From: JAHIKV01 sp963733145 | GTDB lineage: Bacteria; Planctomycetota; Planctomycetia; Pirellulales; Thermoguttaceae | Direction: 5' to 3' | Assembly (NCBI GenBank): GCA_963733145.1 | Contig: CAVTCJ010000015.1 | Location: 194,172 to 258,171, forward strand | DNA: 64,000 bases | Part shown: positions 1-7,477 of the stretch, piece after piece | How the letters are laid out: the number at the start of each line of letters is the position of its first letter | Position numbering within the stretch: position 1 is the first letter of the stretch | Translations under genes and position numbers: made by a program | Notes under the pieces: model-generated | What the model saw: only the letters and a program-made list of their open reading frames with translations | Database searches by the model: none | What the model was told of the DNA's origin: nothing

Positions 1-225
1 GAGCATCTCGACTCGTCCGGCCGGTCGAAGATCGCCCGGCGGCCGGAGACCCCAAAAGCGACTCGCTTGCAGTTGACGCTGTTCGGTCCGGCCGAGCATC
101 CGCTGGTGGACGAACTGCGCCGACTCGACCTGAACCGGCTCACGCCGATCGAGGCCTTGCAGCGGCTGCACGAGTGGCAAGATACGCTGGTCGAGGAAAA
201 GAATATAAAGGGAAAGACCAAATAA
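1..225 (+). CDS. mutS: DNA mismatch repair protein MutS, C-terminal end (5' truncated by window)
   Basis: The open frame enters at base 1 and stops with TAA at 223-225, giving 74 residues. It reads as the C-terminal tail of MutS: the segment LTLFGPAEHPLVDELRRLDL followed by LTPIEALQRLHEWQ is the helical end that follows the ATPase domain and helps dimerise MutS. MutS binds mismatched base pairs and starts methyl-independent or MutL-dependent repair. The ATPase and clamp domains lie upstream of the window, so they cannot be checked. Confidence 0.85.
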   Translation, partial: EHLDSSGRSKIARRPETPKATRLQLTLFGPAEHPLVDELRRLDLNRLTPIEALQRLHEWQDTLVEEKNIKGKTK

Positions 226-227
226 TT

Positions 228-346
228 ATTGCAAATTGAAGATTGTAAATTGCATATTGCAAATTTACGAAACGCACTGTGTTCTCCTAGGAACATATCT
301 TTTACATTTTGCAATTTACAATTTACAATCTTCAATTTGCAATCCT
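228..346. repeat. Inverted-repeat element downstream of mutS
   Basis: An AT-rich arm at 228-268 (ATTGCAAATTGAAGATTGTA and onward) is repeated in inverse orientation at 306-346, with a loop of about 40 bases. The base composition is far from the GC-rich neighbours. It could form a long hairpin between mutS and the aminotransferase gene, and it belongs with the other palindromic repeats scattered through the window. A role as terminator is possible but there is no clear U-tract. Confidence 0.7.
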
Positions 347-352
347 TCCTGA

Positions 353-1562
353 ATGAACGCCTCCACTGCCGACATCTTCCCCGCGATCCACCCGAACGCC
401 TGGCCGCTCGACCCGGCGGTGACGTTTCTCAATCACGGTTCCTTCGGCGCTTGTCCCCGAGTGGTGCTCGAGAGACAGACGGCGATACGCGAGGAGATGG
501 AGCGCAACCCGGTCGAGTTTCTGGTGCGAAAAATGTCGCCGCTGTTGGACGAATCGCGGGCCGCCCTGGCCGGGCTGGTCGGCGCCGAGCCGGCCGATCT
601 GGTCTTCGTCCACAACGCCACGGCGGGTGTGAACGCCGTGCTCCGCGCGCTCGATTTTCAACCCGGCGATGAAATTATCGTCACCGCCCACGACTACAAC
701 GCCTGCCGCAACGTCGTGCGATACGTCGCCGAGCGGACCGGGGCGCGAGTCGTGGCGGCCGACGTGCCGCTGCCGATCGATTCGCCGCGGCAGGTGCTCG
801 ACGCCGTGCTGGAGCGTGCCACCGCCCACACTCGGCTGGCCATGCTCGACCACATCACCAGTCCCACGGCGCTCGTCTTTCCGATCGAGGAATTGGTCGG
901 CGAACTGAACGGCCGGGGGATCGACACGCTCATCGACGGCGCCCACGCGCCGGGCATGGTCCCGCTCGACCTGCGGCGGATCGGCGCGGCCTATTACACG
1001 GGCAACTGCCACAAATGGCTCTGCGCCGAAGGGGGCCGGTTTTCTCCACGTCCGCCGCGACCGCCAGCAGGGCATTCAGCCGCCGATCATCAGCCACGGC
1101 TGGAACCGCCCGCGAGCCGGCTATTCGCCGCTGCAAGACGGTTTTGACTGGCCGGGCACGTTCGATCCGAGCGCGTGGATTTGCGTCGCCGAGGCGATCC
1201 GTTTCGTCGATTCACTGCTGCCCGACGGTCTGCCGGCATTGATGCAACGCAACCACGACCTGGCGATGATTGGCCGTCGGATCCTCTGCGAACGGCTGCG
1301 GCTCGAGCCGATCGGGCCGGAGGAGATGCTCGGCTCGATGGCGGCGATGTGGCTGCCTGGGGACGAGGAATGTGACGCCGATCGGCCGCCGGCCGGCGAC
1401 GAGCATCCGCTGCACAACGTGTTGTTGGAGCGGTTCGGCATCGAGGTTCCGGTCTATTTTTGGCCGGCCCCACCGCGGGCGATTTTGCGCATATCCGCCC
1501 AGGCCTACAACCACCCGGCCCAGTACGAGCGGTTGGCCGAGGCAATTAAAATCGAAAAATAG
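353..1562 (+). pseudogene. Class V aminotransferase (isopenicillin-N-epimerase-like), frameshifted
   Basis: Two frames join into one PLP-dependent class V aminotransferase. Frame one, from ATG 353, has FLNHGSFGACP near the N-terminus, the TAGVNAVLRAL cofactor-binding stretch, IDGAHAPG (Asp/His near PLP) and YYTGNCHKWLCA, whose Lys is the Schiff-base lysine. Right after it, near 1028, the frame changes: KGAGFLHVRRDRQQG continues in the next frame and runs to the TAG at 1560-1562, ending LRISAQAYNHPAQYERLAEA. The break looks like two C residues lost from a C-run (expected CAPKGAG). All catalytic residues are present across the two frames, so this is either a very recent loss or a sequencing indel. 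The family acts on amino acids, cysteine or penicillin-like substrates; the substrate cannot be told here. Confidence 0.8.
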
Positions 1563-1616
1563 AGTGCCGCTTGCGGCTTCGCACCGATCCGGCCGCTTGC
1601 GGTTTCGCAGCCTCAA

Positions 1617-2802
1617 TTACGAGCAGACCACCGCCCGCTCGGCCAACTGTTTCCCCAGCAGGCGGCATTCGTCAAGCACCTCGGGCGTGGGCCGCCAATG
1701 TGAGCGAAGCGGCTCGCGGATCACGTCCCATTGCATTTCGCGGATGGCCTTGTCGATGTCTTCCGGTCCGCCGCGGCCCCAGCCATAGGAGCCGAAGGCG
1801 GCGGCGGCTTTGCCCAGCGGCCGCAGCCCGTCGAGGTAGCAGAGCATGGCGGCGATCTGGGGCATCATGCGGCGGTTGAGCGTGGGCGAGCCGACGGCCA
1901 CGGCCGCCGCGTCGAGCACTTCGGTGGCGATTCGCGTCAGGTTCGTCCGCCGGACGTGGATCAGCGCGGCGTCGACGCCGGGCTGGGCGGCCCCCTCGAC
2001 AATCGCCCGAGCCATCGTCTCCGTGCTCTGCCACATGGTGTCGTAGATCACCAGCACCTTGGGCTTCGAGTGATGGCTGGCCCAATCGCGATAGGCAGCG
2101 ACGATCTCCGCCGCGTGCCGCCGCCAGATCAGGCCGTGGCTGGGGGCGATGGTGTCGATCTCGACGCCGGCCAGCTTGTCCAGGCATTGCAACACCGGCT
2201 TGGCGTAAGGCATGCCGATGTTCGCGTAGTAGGTCTTCGCCTCCTGCATCACGACGGCCAGGTCGGCCTCGTCGTCGAACCGCACGCCGCTGGCCAGGTG
2301 CTGGCCGAAGGCGTCCATCGAAAACAGCAGCTTCTCTTCCGGCACGTAGGTGAACATCGACTCGGGCCAATGCACCATCGGCGTGGTGACGAACCGCAGC
2401 GTCCGCCGACCGAGCGAAAGCGTCTCGCCGTCGGCCACTTCCTGAATTTTCCAACCGGAAGTGTCGAAATGGGCGGCCAGTTCGACGGCGCACTTTTTAT
2501 CGCAAACCAGCGTGGCGTTGGGCATCGCCCGAAGCACCTCGGGCAACGCGCCGGCGTGGTCCGGCTCGGCGTGGTTGCAAACGACGTAGTCCACCCGCGA
2601 CAGGTCGCTGCAGCGCCGCGACGTTTCGCAGCAGCTCGGCGGCGAAGGGGGCCTTCACCGCGTCGATGAGCGCGGTCTTCTCGTCGCGGACCAGATAGGC
2701 GTTGTAGCTCGAGCCGCGCTCGGTGTCGTAGCCGTGAAAGTCGCGGATGTTCCAGTCGATCGCGCCGACCCAGTCGATGTTTTCGCGGAGGGTAGTGTTC
2801 AT
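1617..2802 (-). pseudogene. Flavodiiron protein (FprA/ROO-type O2 or NO reductase), frameshifted
   Basis: The start at 2802 gives MNTTLRENIDWVGAIDWNIR and the first part of a metallo-beta-lactamase-like domain (GSSYNAYLVRDEKTALIDAV). Near 2612 the frame shifts by one base, and the next frame continues with DYVVCNHAEPDHAGALPE, the HxExDH di-iron motif. VHWPESMFTY, FSMDAFGQHLA and APSHGLIWR supply the other iron ligands. The C-terminal half is flavodoxin-like (VIYDTMWQSTETMARAI, FMN-binding loop; AFGSYGWGRGG). Flavodiiron proteins reduce O2 or NO in the cytoplasm of microaerobic or anaerobic bacteria. The start overlaps the stop of the DUF2442 gene by ATGA, so they are probably co-transcribed. 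The shift may be an assembly error because both halves are otherwise intact. Confidence 0.85.
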
Positions 2803-3089
2803 GGTGTTTGGAGTGTAGCCGAAGGTGATTCCATCTGAGGGATACGTTCGCCGGTGACCAACGAGTATAGCACGTCGGGATCGAGATCAGCGTCGTTGGG
2901 CCAGCAAATAGTGCCGATTTCAGGATTTACTTGAACCTGTAGGAAGTAATCGCGTTTTGCGAGCGGAGCAAATACGCCCTCAAATCGGATCATTTTCGCA
3001 ATGTCCACTTCACCTTTTGCGCCGTCCTCGAACCGCAAGAACAGCCGATAACCTCCAAGGGGGTGGACTTCGACAATGTCCTTCAACAT
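2799..3089 (-). CDS. DUF2442 domain-containing protein
   Basis: 96 residues from ATG 3089. I chose this start rather than an upstream one at 3110 because AGGAGAG lies just before it and the longer form would overlap the transporter gene. The sequence MLKDIVEVHPLGGYRLFLRF and FEGVFAPLAKRDYFLQV fits the small DUF2442 family, often found next to DUF4160 proteins and suspected of toxin-antitoxin-like roles; no function is established. It ends in an ATGA overlap with the flavodiiron gene. Confidence 0.75.
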   Translation of the reverse strand: MLKDIVEVHPLGGYRLFLRFEDGAKGEVDIAKMIRFEGVFAPLAKRDYFLQVQVNPEIGTICWPNDADLDPDVLYSLVTGERIPQMESPSATLQTP

Positions 3090-3093
3090 AGCA

Positions 3094-4197
3094 CTATTCT
3101 CTCTCCTCACTCTCCCACTCGTCCTCGGGCGGTTTTGCCAGGAAGGAAAACGCCAGGATCGCCAACAACAGGATTGCCCAGGCCGAGGAGAGCCAAACGC
3201 TCGTCGGCGTGTGATGGACCTCGACGGCCGTCGGCACGGCGGCCTTTAGTGTGGCGAAAAGCCAGTCCAGCGTCAAGCCGCCCAGGACGGCGCTGGCGGC
3301 GATGGTCAGCAGGTAGAGGAACATGGCCCGGCCGCCGAGGAACTTCCACATCGTGGCGATGGTGGCGGCGTTGGTGGCCGGGCCGGCGATGAGGAAGGCC
3401 AGGGCCGCCCCCGGCGACGCGCCCAAGTGCATCAGCCCCAGGGCGATCGGCACCGAGGCGGTCGCGCAGACGTAGACCGGCACGCCGACGGCCATTGCCA
3501 GCACGATCCCCACGATTCCGCCGCCCAGATATTGCCGCCACTCGTTGGCCGGGGCCAGCGCGGCGATCGCGCCGGCCACGACCACGCCCACCAGCAGCGG
3601 CAGAGCGACGTCGCGCGGCAGCGTTACCAGTCCGTGCTTCAAGGCGCGGACAAAGGTGTTCGGCGACGGCGATCCATGTTCCGCGCAGCAACAGTCGTGG
3701 CACTCGGGCCGATCCGGGGGGACTGTCCCGATTTTCGTGTCAACGAAAATGGGACTGTCCCCTTTGTCCGGGTCGAGGTTCCGCCGCGCGAAGAGGATCA
3801 CCAGCAATCCGCCCAGCAGTCCGGCGGCCAGCGCGGCCAGCGGCCGGAACACGGCGAACACCGATCCGAGCAGCGCGTAGGTGACGGCGATGCTGTCCAC
3901 GCCGGTCTGGGGCGTGGAGATCAGGAACGAGGTGGTGGCGGCCCGGCTGGCCCCGTGCCGGCGCAACGCGGCCGAAACCGGAATCACTCCGCAGGAACAC
4001 AAGGGCAGGGGGATGCCCAGCAGGGCCGCTTTCAGCACGGACAAAAAGCCGCGGCCGCCGAGATGCCGCTCGACGAACTGCGGCGAAATGCAGACCGAGA
4101 GCACGCCCGCCACCAGAAATCCAAACAGCAAGTACGGCGCCATCTGGCCCAGGAGCGACCAGCTTTCGACGGCGATCTTTAAGATCATTTCAACCAT
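3094..4197 (-). CDS. Permease, SO_0444 family Cu/Zn efflux transporter (DUF318/YraQ superfamily)
   Basis: 367 residues with about eight to ten hydrophobic segments. The signature PLPLCSCGVIPVSAALRR (Cys67-x-Cys69) followed by SRAATTSFLISTPQTGVDSI is diagnostic of the predicted permease family; the Cys-rich cytoplasmic loop CHDCCC (about 166-171) fits metal-linked SO_0444 members. Residues about 145-163 (GDSPIFVDTKIGTVPPD) are not family sequence: they are the in-frame translation of a palindromic repeat (3716-3764) inserted in the central loop just before the Cys cluster. The reading frame is kept, so the protein is probably still made. The substrate (Cu, Zn or an organo-arsenical) is inference from family. 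Confidence 0.8.
   Translation of the reverse strand: MVEMILKIAVESWSLLGQMAPYLLFGFLVAGVLSVCISPQFVERHLGGRGFLSVLKAALLGIPLPLCSCGVIPVSAALRRHGASRAATTSFLISTPQTGVDSIAVTYALLGSVFAVFRPLAALAAGLLGGLLVILFARRNLDPDKGDSPIFVDTKIGTVPPDRPECHDCCCAEHGSPSPNTFVRALKHGLVTLPRDVALPLLVGVVVAGAIAALAPANEWRQYLGGGIVGIVLAMAVGVPVYVCATASVPIALGLMHLGASPGAALAFLIAGPATNAATIATMWKFLGGRAMFLYLLTIAASAVLGGLTLDWLFATLKAAVPTAVEVHHTPTSVWLSSAWAILLLAILAFSFLAKPPEDEWESEERE
3716..3764. repeat. Palindromic GGGACTGTCCC repeat inside the permease gene
   Basis: GGGGGACTGTCCCGATTTTC, a short loop, then GAAAATGGGACTGTCCCC form a hairpin with each arm itself palindromic. Relatives lie at 33607-33656 and 48222-48310, and a partial one at 13150-13190. Here the repeat adds about 19 codons without breaking the frame. 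Confidence 0.85.
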
Positions 4198-4254
4198 GAG
4201 GCCCCAACTCGCTCCGAACGTTTACCGAAGAATTGCTCTTTCTCCGGCCGGAGA

Positions 4255-4434
4255 TTAGTCGATCCCGAGTTGGTGTCGGATCATACGGCAAAGACTATCC
4301 CGAATCTCGGAATGTCTCGGCACCGGAGCTTTTCTGCCTGTCCGCGGATTGAGGTAGATATCGTGCCGGCCTCCGTGGCGATGCAGAACGCACCCGGCCG
4401 ATTCCAGTTCGCGGACGAAATCACGGCGTTTCAC
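4255..4434 (-). CDS. hicA: HicA family mRNA interferase toxin
   Basis: A 59-residue frame starting at GTG 4434 and ending TAA 4255. It reads MKRRDFVRELESAGCVLHRH and continues GGRHDIYLNPRTGRKAPVPR then HSEIRDSLCRMIRHQLGID. The dsRBD-like HicA fold with the catalytic His (HRHGGRHDIY) is clear. HicA cleaves mRNA independently of or at the ribosome and is neutralised by HicB. The GTG overlaps the hicB stop by GTGA, so translation is coupled with the antitoxin first, an arrangement seen in part of the family. The gene is short and uses GTG, so it is easily missed. Confidence 0.88.
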   Translation of the reverse strand: MKRRDFVRELESAGCVLHRHGGRHDIYLNPRTGRKAPVPRHSEIRDSLCRMIRHQLGID

Positions 4435-4637
4435 ACCAAGACCTCGATTTCCTTGGTGTGCAGATCGGAGGTAGGCGGAGGCTCTTCATCCTCAACCATC
4501 ATCCGATAGGCGTCGCGGATGTTCTCCTCGAGTTCGGCCAGGGATTCACCCTGGCTGAATACGCCGGGAACACCTTTCAATCGGCCTACGTACCAGCCGT
4601 TGTCGATCCAGTACTCCAACATCAGAGATTGTTTCAT
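4431..4637 (-). CDS. hicB: HicB family antitoxin
   Basis: 68 residues. MLEYWIDNGWYVGRLKGVPG followed by VFSQGESLAELEENIRDAYR is the partly degraded RNase-H-like fold of HicB antitoxins, without a separate DNA-binding domain. The acidic tail DEEPPPTSDLHTKEIEVLV leads straight into the overlapping hicA start. It should bind HicA and block its active site. Together the pair is a type II toxin-antitoxin module in an otherwise core region. Confidence 0.88.
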   Translation of the reverse strand: MKQSLMLEYWIDNGWYVGRLKGVPGVFSQGESLAELEENIRDAYRMMVEDEEPPPTSDLHTKEIEVLV

Positions 4638-4745
4638 AACGCAATTCTACCCCACGACGGTGCAAACGGCAATTATGATTCTCAACGGGCGTATTGCACC
4701 AGCCGTTGGACAATCATCGGCAAGCGTCGATTTTGGGACACCAAT

Positions 4746-5336
4746 TTACGAATGTTTGGCCAAATATGACGCCACGCCTTCGGCGGTGGGCTTCATCGCC
4801 TCCTCGCCCTCGTGCCAGTTGGCCGGGCAGACGTCGCCGTGCTCCTCGTGGAAGCGCAGCGCGTCGAGCACCCGCAACGCCTCCATGACGCTGCGGCCGA
4901 GCGGCAGGTCGTTGATCAGCGCGTGGCGGACGACTCCCTGCTTGTCGATCAGGAACAGCCCGCGCAAGGCCACGCCCGGCGGATCGAGATACACGCCGAA
5001 GTCCTTCGAGATCTGCTTGGAGAGGTCGGAGATCAAGGGGTAGCGGATCGGCCCGATGCCGCCCTGTTTGTGCGGCGTGTTGCGCCAGGCGAGGTGGGTG
5101 AAATGCGAATCGACAGAGCAGCCCAGGACTTGAGCGCCCTTCTTCTCGAACTTCTCCAGCGCCGCGTCGAAAGCGATGATCTCCGACGGACAGACGAAGG
5201 TGAAATCGAGGGGATAGAAAAACAACACCACGTACTTGCCCCGATACGACGAGAGTTTCAACTCGCCGAACGAGCCGTCGGCCATGACCGCCTGGGCGGT
5301 GAAATCAGGGGCCTCTTTGGTAACTAGAGTACACAT
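4746..5336 (-). CDS. Typical 2-Cys peroxiredoxin (AhpC/TSA family)
   Basis: 196 residues, the usual length. The peroxidatic cysteine is C49 in YPLDFTFVCPSE; the resolving cysteine is C170 in GDVCPANWHEGEE. GGIGPIRYPLISD corresponds to the GGLG-type loop that makes many 2-Cys enzymes sensitive to over-oxidation. The enzyme reduces H2O2 and alkyl hydroperoxides in the cytoplasm using thioredoxin or AhpF/AhpD-type donors. It lies just downstream of the ferritin and Fur genes on the same strand, so oxidative stress and iron storage are grouped, but a repeat-rich 160-bp gap suggests a separate transcript. Confidence 0.92.
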   Translation of the reverse strand: MCTLVTKEAPDFTAQAVMADGSFGELKLSSYRGKYVVLFFYPLDFTFVCPSEIIAFDAALEKFEKKGAQVLGCSVDSHFTHLAWRNTPHKQGGIGPIRYPLISDLSKQISKDFGVYLDPPGVALRGLFLIDKQGVVRHALINDLPLGRSVMEALRVLDALRFHEEHGDVCPANWHEGEEAMKPTAEGVASYLAKHS

Positions 5337-5370
5337 TGGTTTAGCCTTTCAGTTCGCTATGGTTTTGCCC

Positions 5371-5466
5371 CGGCGTCCACACCGGGGCGATGTAATAGTT
5401 GAACCCCGGCGTCCACGCCGGGGAAAATTATCGCTGGTTGTCCTGCCCGGCGCGGACGCCGGGGCT
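5371..5466. repeat. Three CCCCGGCGTCCACGCCGGGG palindromes
   Basis: Three near-identical palindromes (CCCCGGCGTCCACRCCGGGG and a GCGCGGACGCC variant) sit in the gap between peroxiredoxin and ferritin. Another lies at 7292-7311 upstream of rnpA. They look like REP-type units and could act as terminators or mRNA stabilisers; nothing in the sequence decides which. Confidence 0.8.
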
Positions 5467-5495
5467 AAACGGAGAGCTTGTACTGCAACGACCGC

Positions 5496-5990
5496 CTAGC
5501 CGGCCGCGCGCTTGCCGAGGTCCTGGTCGATCATGTACTGCCCGACGCCGCTGTCGCCGACCAGTTTGAGTTGGGCGACGATCAGTTGGGCGGCCGATTC
5601 CTCCTCGACCTGCTCGCGGGCGAACCATTCGAGGAAGTCGTGGCCCGCGCTGTCCCGCTCGGCGGCGGCAAGGTTGAACAAGTCGTTTATCATCTGGGTG
5701 ATCTTCTTTTCGTGCTCGTAGGCGTCTTCAAACGCTTCGAGCGTCGATTTCCACTTCGTCTTGGGGGCTTCGATCTCGGTCAGCGCCACCACGCCGCCGC
5801 GGTCGTTGATAAAGTCGAAAATCCGCATGGCATGGGCGGTCTCCTCGTTCGTCTGGATTCGCATCCAATGGGCCATGCCCTTGAAGTCCTCCGACTCGAA
5901 CCACGCAGACATCGAAAGGTAGAGATACGACGAGAACAACTCGGCGTTGATCTGTCGATTAAGGGCTTCTTGAAATTTGGGACTCAACAT
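5496..5990 (-). CDS. Non-haem ferritin
   Basis: 164 residues from ATG 5990, chosen because AGGAG precedes it at good distance (an in-frame GTG three codons upstream is less likely). INAELFSSYLYLSMSAWFES carries the ferroxidase Glu and Tyr, NEETAHAMRIFDFINDRGG the second Glu and His, and HDFLEWFAREQVEEE the third site. FtnA-type ferritins form 24-mers that oxidise Fe2+ and store Fe3+. The start lies inside the end of fur (7-base overlap), so ferritin is translationally coupled to its likely regulator. Confidence 0.92.
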   Translation of the reverse strand: MLSPKFQEALNRQINAELFSSYLYLSMSAWFESEDFKGMAHWMRIQTNEETAHAMRIFDFINDRGGVVALTEIEAPKTKWKSTLEAFEDAYEHEKKITQMINDLFNLAAAERDSAGHDFLEWFAREQVEEESAAQLIVAQLKLVGDSGVGQYMIDQDLGKRAAG

Positions 5991-6412
5991 GATTCGCACT
6001 CCTTTTCATTATTGTGGGTACAGTGTTTACAATGCGGGCAAAGCCCGAAGTATTGAATTGTGCATCCGAGCACTTGATAACCGTCCAAATCATCCGCTAC
6101 ACCCCCCAAAGGGTCAAAAGGCGGGGCGTCAAAATCGTCTACCCGGCCGCACTGCACGCAACGGATGTGGCCGTGCGGCTCGGTTGTGGCGTCGAAGCGG
6201 GCCTGCTCGCCGCCAAGCTCCAATTTCCGAATCGAACCCAGCCGCGCGAGCAGTTCCAAGTTGCGATAGACGGTCCCCAGGCTGACCTTCGGCAGCCGCC
6301 GGCGAACCAACGCGAATACGTCGATAGCGGTGGGGTGCGATGTAACCTTCTGGAGTTCATCCAGAATCACCTTCCGCTGGGGAGTATTGCGATGGGGGTG
6401 CTCTGTATTCAT
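5984..6412 (-). CDS. Fur family transcriptional regulator (Fur/PerR-like)
   Basis: 142 residues with the winged-helix N-terminus (TPQRKVILDELQKVTSHPTA, VSLGTVYRNLELLARLG) and the dimerisation domain with HGHIRCVQCGRVDDF. CVQC and the C-terminal CPHCKHC give two Cys pairs for structural zinc, as in PerR and many Fur proteins. It probably senses iron or peroxide and controls ferritin, with which it overlaps, and perhaps the nearby peroxiredoxin. Fur versus PerR cannot be settled by eye. Confidence 0.88.
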   Translation of the reverse strand: MNTEHPHRNTPQRKVILDELQKVTSHPTAIDVFALVRRRLPKVSLGTVYRNLELLARLGSIRKLELGGEQARFDATTEPHGHIRCVQCGRVDDFDAPPFDPLGGVADDLDGYQVLGCTIQYFGLCPHCKHCTHNNEKECESC

Positions 6413-6427
6413 CGTCCGTTTCCTATC

Positions 6428-6456
6428 GCTACTGAGAATGATTACCGTCTAGTTAA
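6428..6456 (-). promoter_or_regulatory. Possible Fur/PerR-type operator upstream of fur
   Basis: The AT-rich stretch GAGAATGATTACCGTCTAG just upstream of the fur start has the GAGAATGATTA core of a Fur-box-like hexamer pair, in an otherwise GC-rich area. Autoregulation of fur would fit. The match to a full 19-bp box is partial, so this is only a suggestion. Confidence 0.3.
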
Positions 6457-6592
6457 TGAAGTCAAGTGGATTTCAAAATTCCTTGAAAAACAGGCGTTTT
6501 CCGGGCTGTGGACAAGGCAATGGACAGTCAAAACACCCTCAGCGGCGCTCTCTGGCGGCGATAGGCTTACCGATAAAGACATCCAACCCGCT

Positions 6593-6662
6593 CCGCCAGC
6601 CGCTTGCGGCTGCGCAAGTTGCGTCTATGGTGGGACCGTGCTGAAGCTTGTCCCACCCTACA
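6593..6662. repeat. GGTGGGACC...GTCCCACCCTAC repeat
   Basis: A hairpin built from TGGTGGGACCGTGCTGAAGC and TTGTCCCACCCTACAG, preceded by a CCGCTTGCGGCTGCGCA palindrome. A double copy of the same type is present at 13222-13312. It lies between fur and the end of yidD. Confidence 0.7.
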
Positions 6663-6683
6663 GATGCGTTCCCCCGGCGAAAG

Positions 6684-6911
6684 CTACGGCGGGTCGAAAC
6701 CGCCGGAGTTCCAGGGGTTGCAGCGGCAGATTCGCCAGATACCCCGGCATGTGCCCCGGATCGCCCCATACTTCCGCACCGACTCGATGAAGTAGACGCT
6801 GCACGTCGGCTGGAAGCGGCATCGTGGCCCCAGCAGGGGGCTGATCGTCCATTGATACGCCCGGACCAGGCCGATCAGTGTCCAGGCGGGAATTTTGAGC
6901 AACCACCGCAT
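6684..6911 (-). CDS. yidD: Membrane protein insertion efficiency factor YidD
   Basis: 75 residues, the normal size. It shows the family signature with conserved Cys residues: RAYQWTISPLLGPRCRFQPT, CSVYFIESVRKYGAIRGTCR and the C-terminal NPWNSGGFDPP. YidD sits at the inner face of the membrane and assists YidC-dependent insertion. It begins 6 bp after rnpA, the classical gene order. Confidence 0.95.
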   Translation of the reverse strand: MRWLLKIPAWTLIGLVRAYQWTISPLLGPRCRFQPTCSVYFIESVRKYGAIRGTCRGIWRICRCNPWNSGGFDPP

Positions 6912-6917
6912 AATGAG

Positions 6918-7268
6918 TTAAACGAGTCTATTTGCCGCCTGTCCCGCCAGACGAACGAGCGCCTTGCACAACTCTTCCAGCGGCGGCGGGGCCGGGGTGC
7001 GGGGAATCACCACCAGATCGACGCCCGGGGGCAATTGCGGCCGCGACAGACGAAATGCCTCGCGCAACAGCCGCTTCCAGCGATTGCGGACCACCGCTCC
7101 GCCCAGCCGGCGCGAGGCCGAGATGCCCAGCCGGGGATGCGGCAGACCGTTTGGGTGCCCAAAGACGATGATCCACCGGTCCGAGGCCCGGCAACGGCGG
7201 CGGTACGCCCGCTGAAAGTCGGCCGCGCTGCGGAGGCGGTATTGGGATAGGAATCGCCGGGAGATCAT
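6918..7268 (-). CDS. rnpA: Ribonuclease P protein component
   Basis: 116 residues from ATG 7268. The start is placed before MISRRFLSQYRLRSAADFQR because the longer frame upstream translates a repeat and non-family sequence. The RNR-type motif VVRNRWKRLLREAFRLSR binds the RNA subunit, and GISASRRLGGAVVRN matches the family. RnpA helps the RNase P RNA mature tRNA 5' ends. The usual upstream neighbour rpmH is not present; a GC palindrome and a divergent GTPase gene are there instead. Confidence 0.93.
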   Translation of the reverse strand: MISRRFLSQYRLRSAADFQRAYRRRCRASDRWIIVFGHPNGLPHPRLGISASRRLGGAVVRNRWKRLLREAFRLSRPQLPPGVDLVVIPRTPAPPPLEELCKALVRLAGQAANRLV

Positions 7269-7291
7269 CGTTTGGGAGTTTCCAGTCTTTT

Positions 7292-7311
7292 TGCCCCGGC
7301 GTCCACGCCGG
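7292..7311. repeat. CCCCGGCGTCCACGCCGGG palindrome upstream of rnpA
   Basis: Same palindrome family as the three units at 5371-5466. It lies in the divergent space between rnpA and the GTPase gene, where it may affect the rnpA leader. Confidence 0.7.
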
Positions 7312-7477
7312 GAAGAATCGCACAACGCCGCCCCTTTCGATGCTAAAGGACTTTCTGGGGAATGGCAATCGCGGCGGTCGGAATTTCCGGCGGCAGAAGG
7401 GACCTTTGTCCATTTTTTCGGCCCGATCTCCCGGCAAGCTACTGGTTTCCGACCACCGCCGTCGTTATGCTGGAGCC

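Noticed and set aside
7269..7477. rpmH upstream of rnpA
   Set aside because: No L34-like sequence on the minus strand; the space holds a palindrome and the divergent gene.
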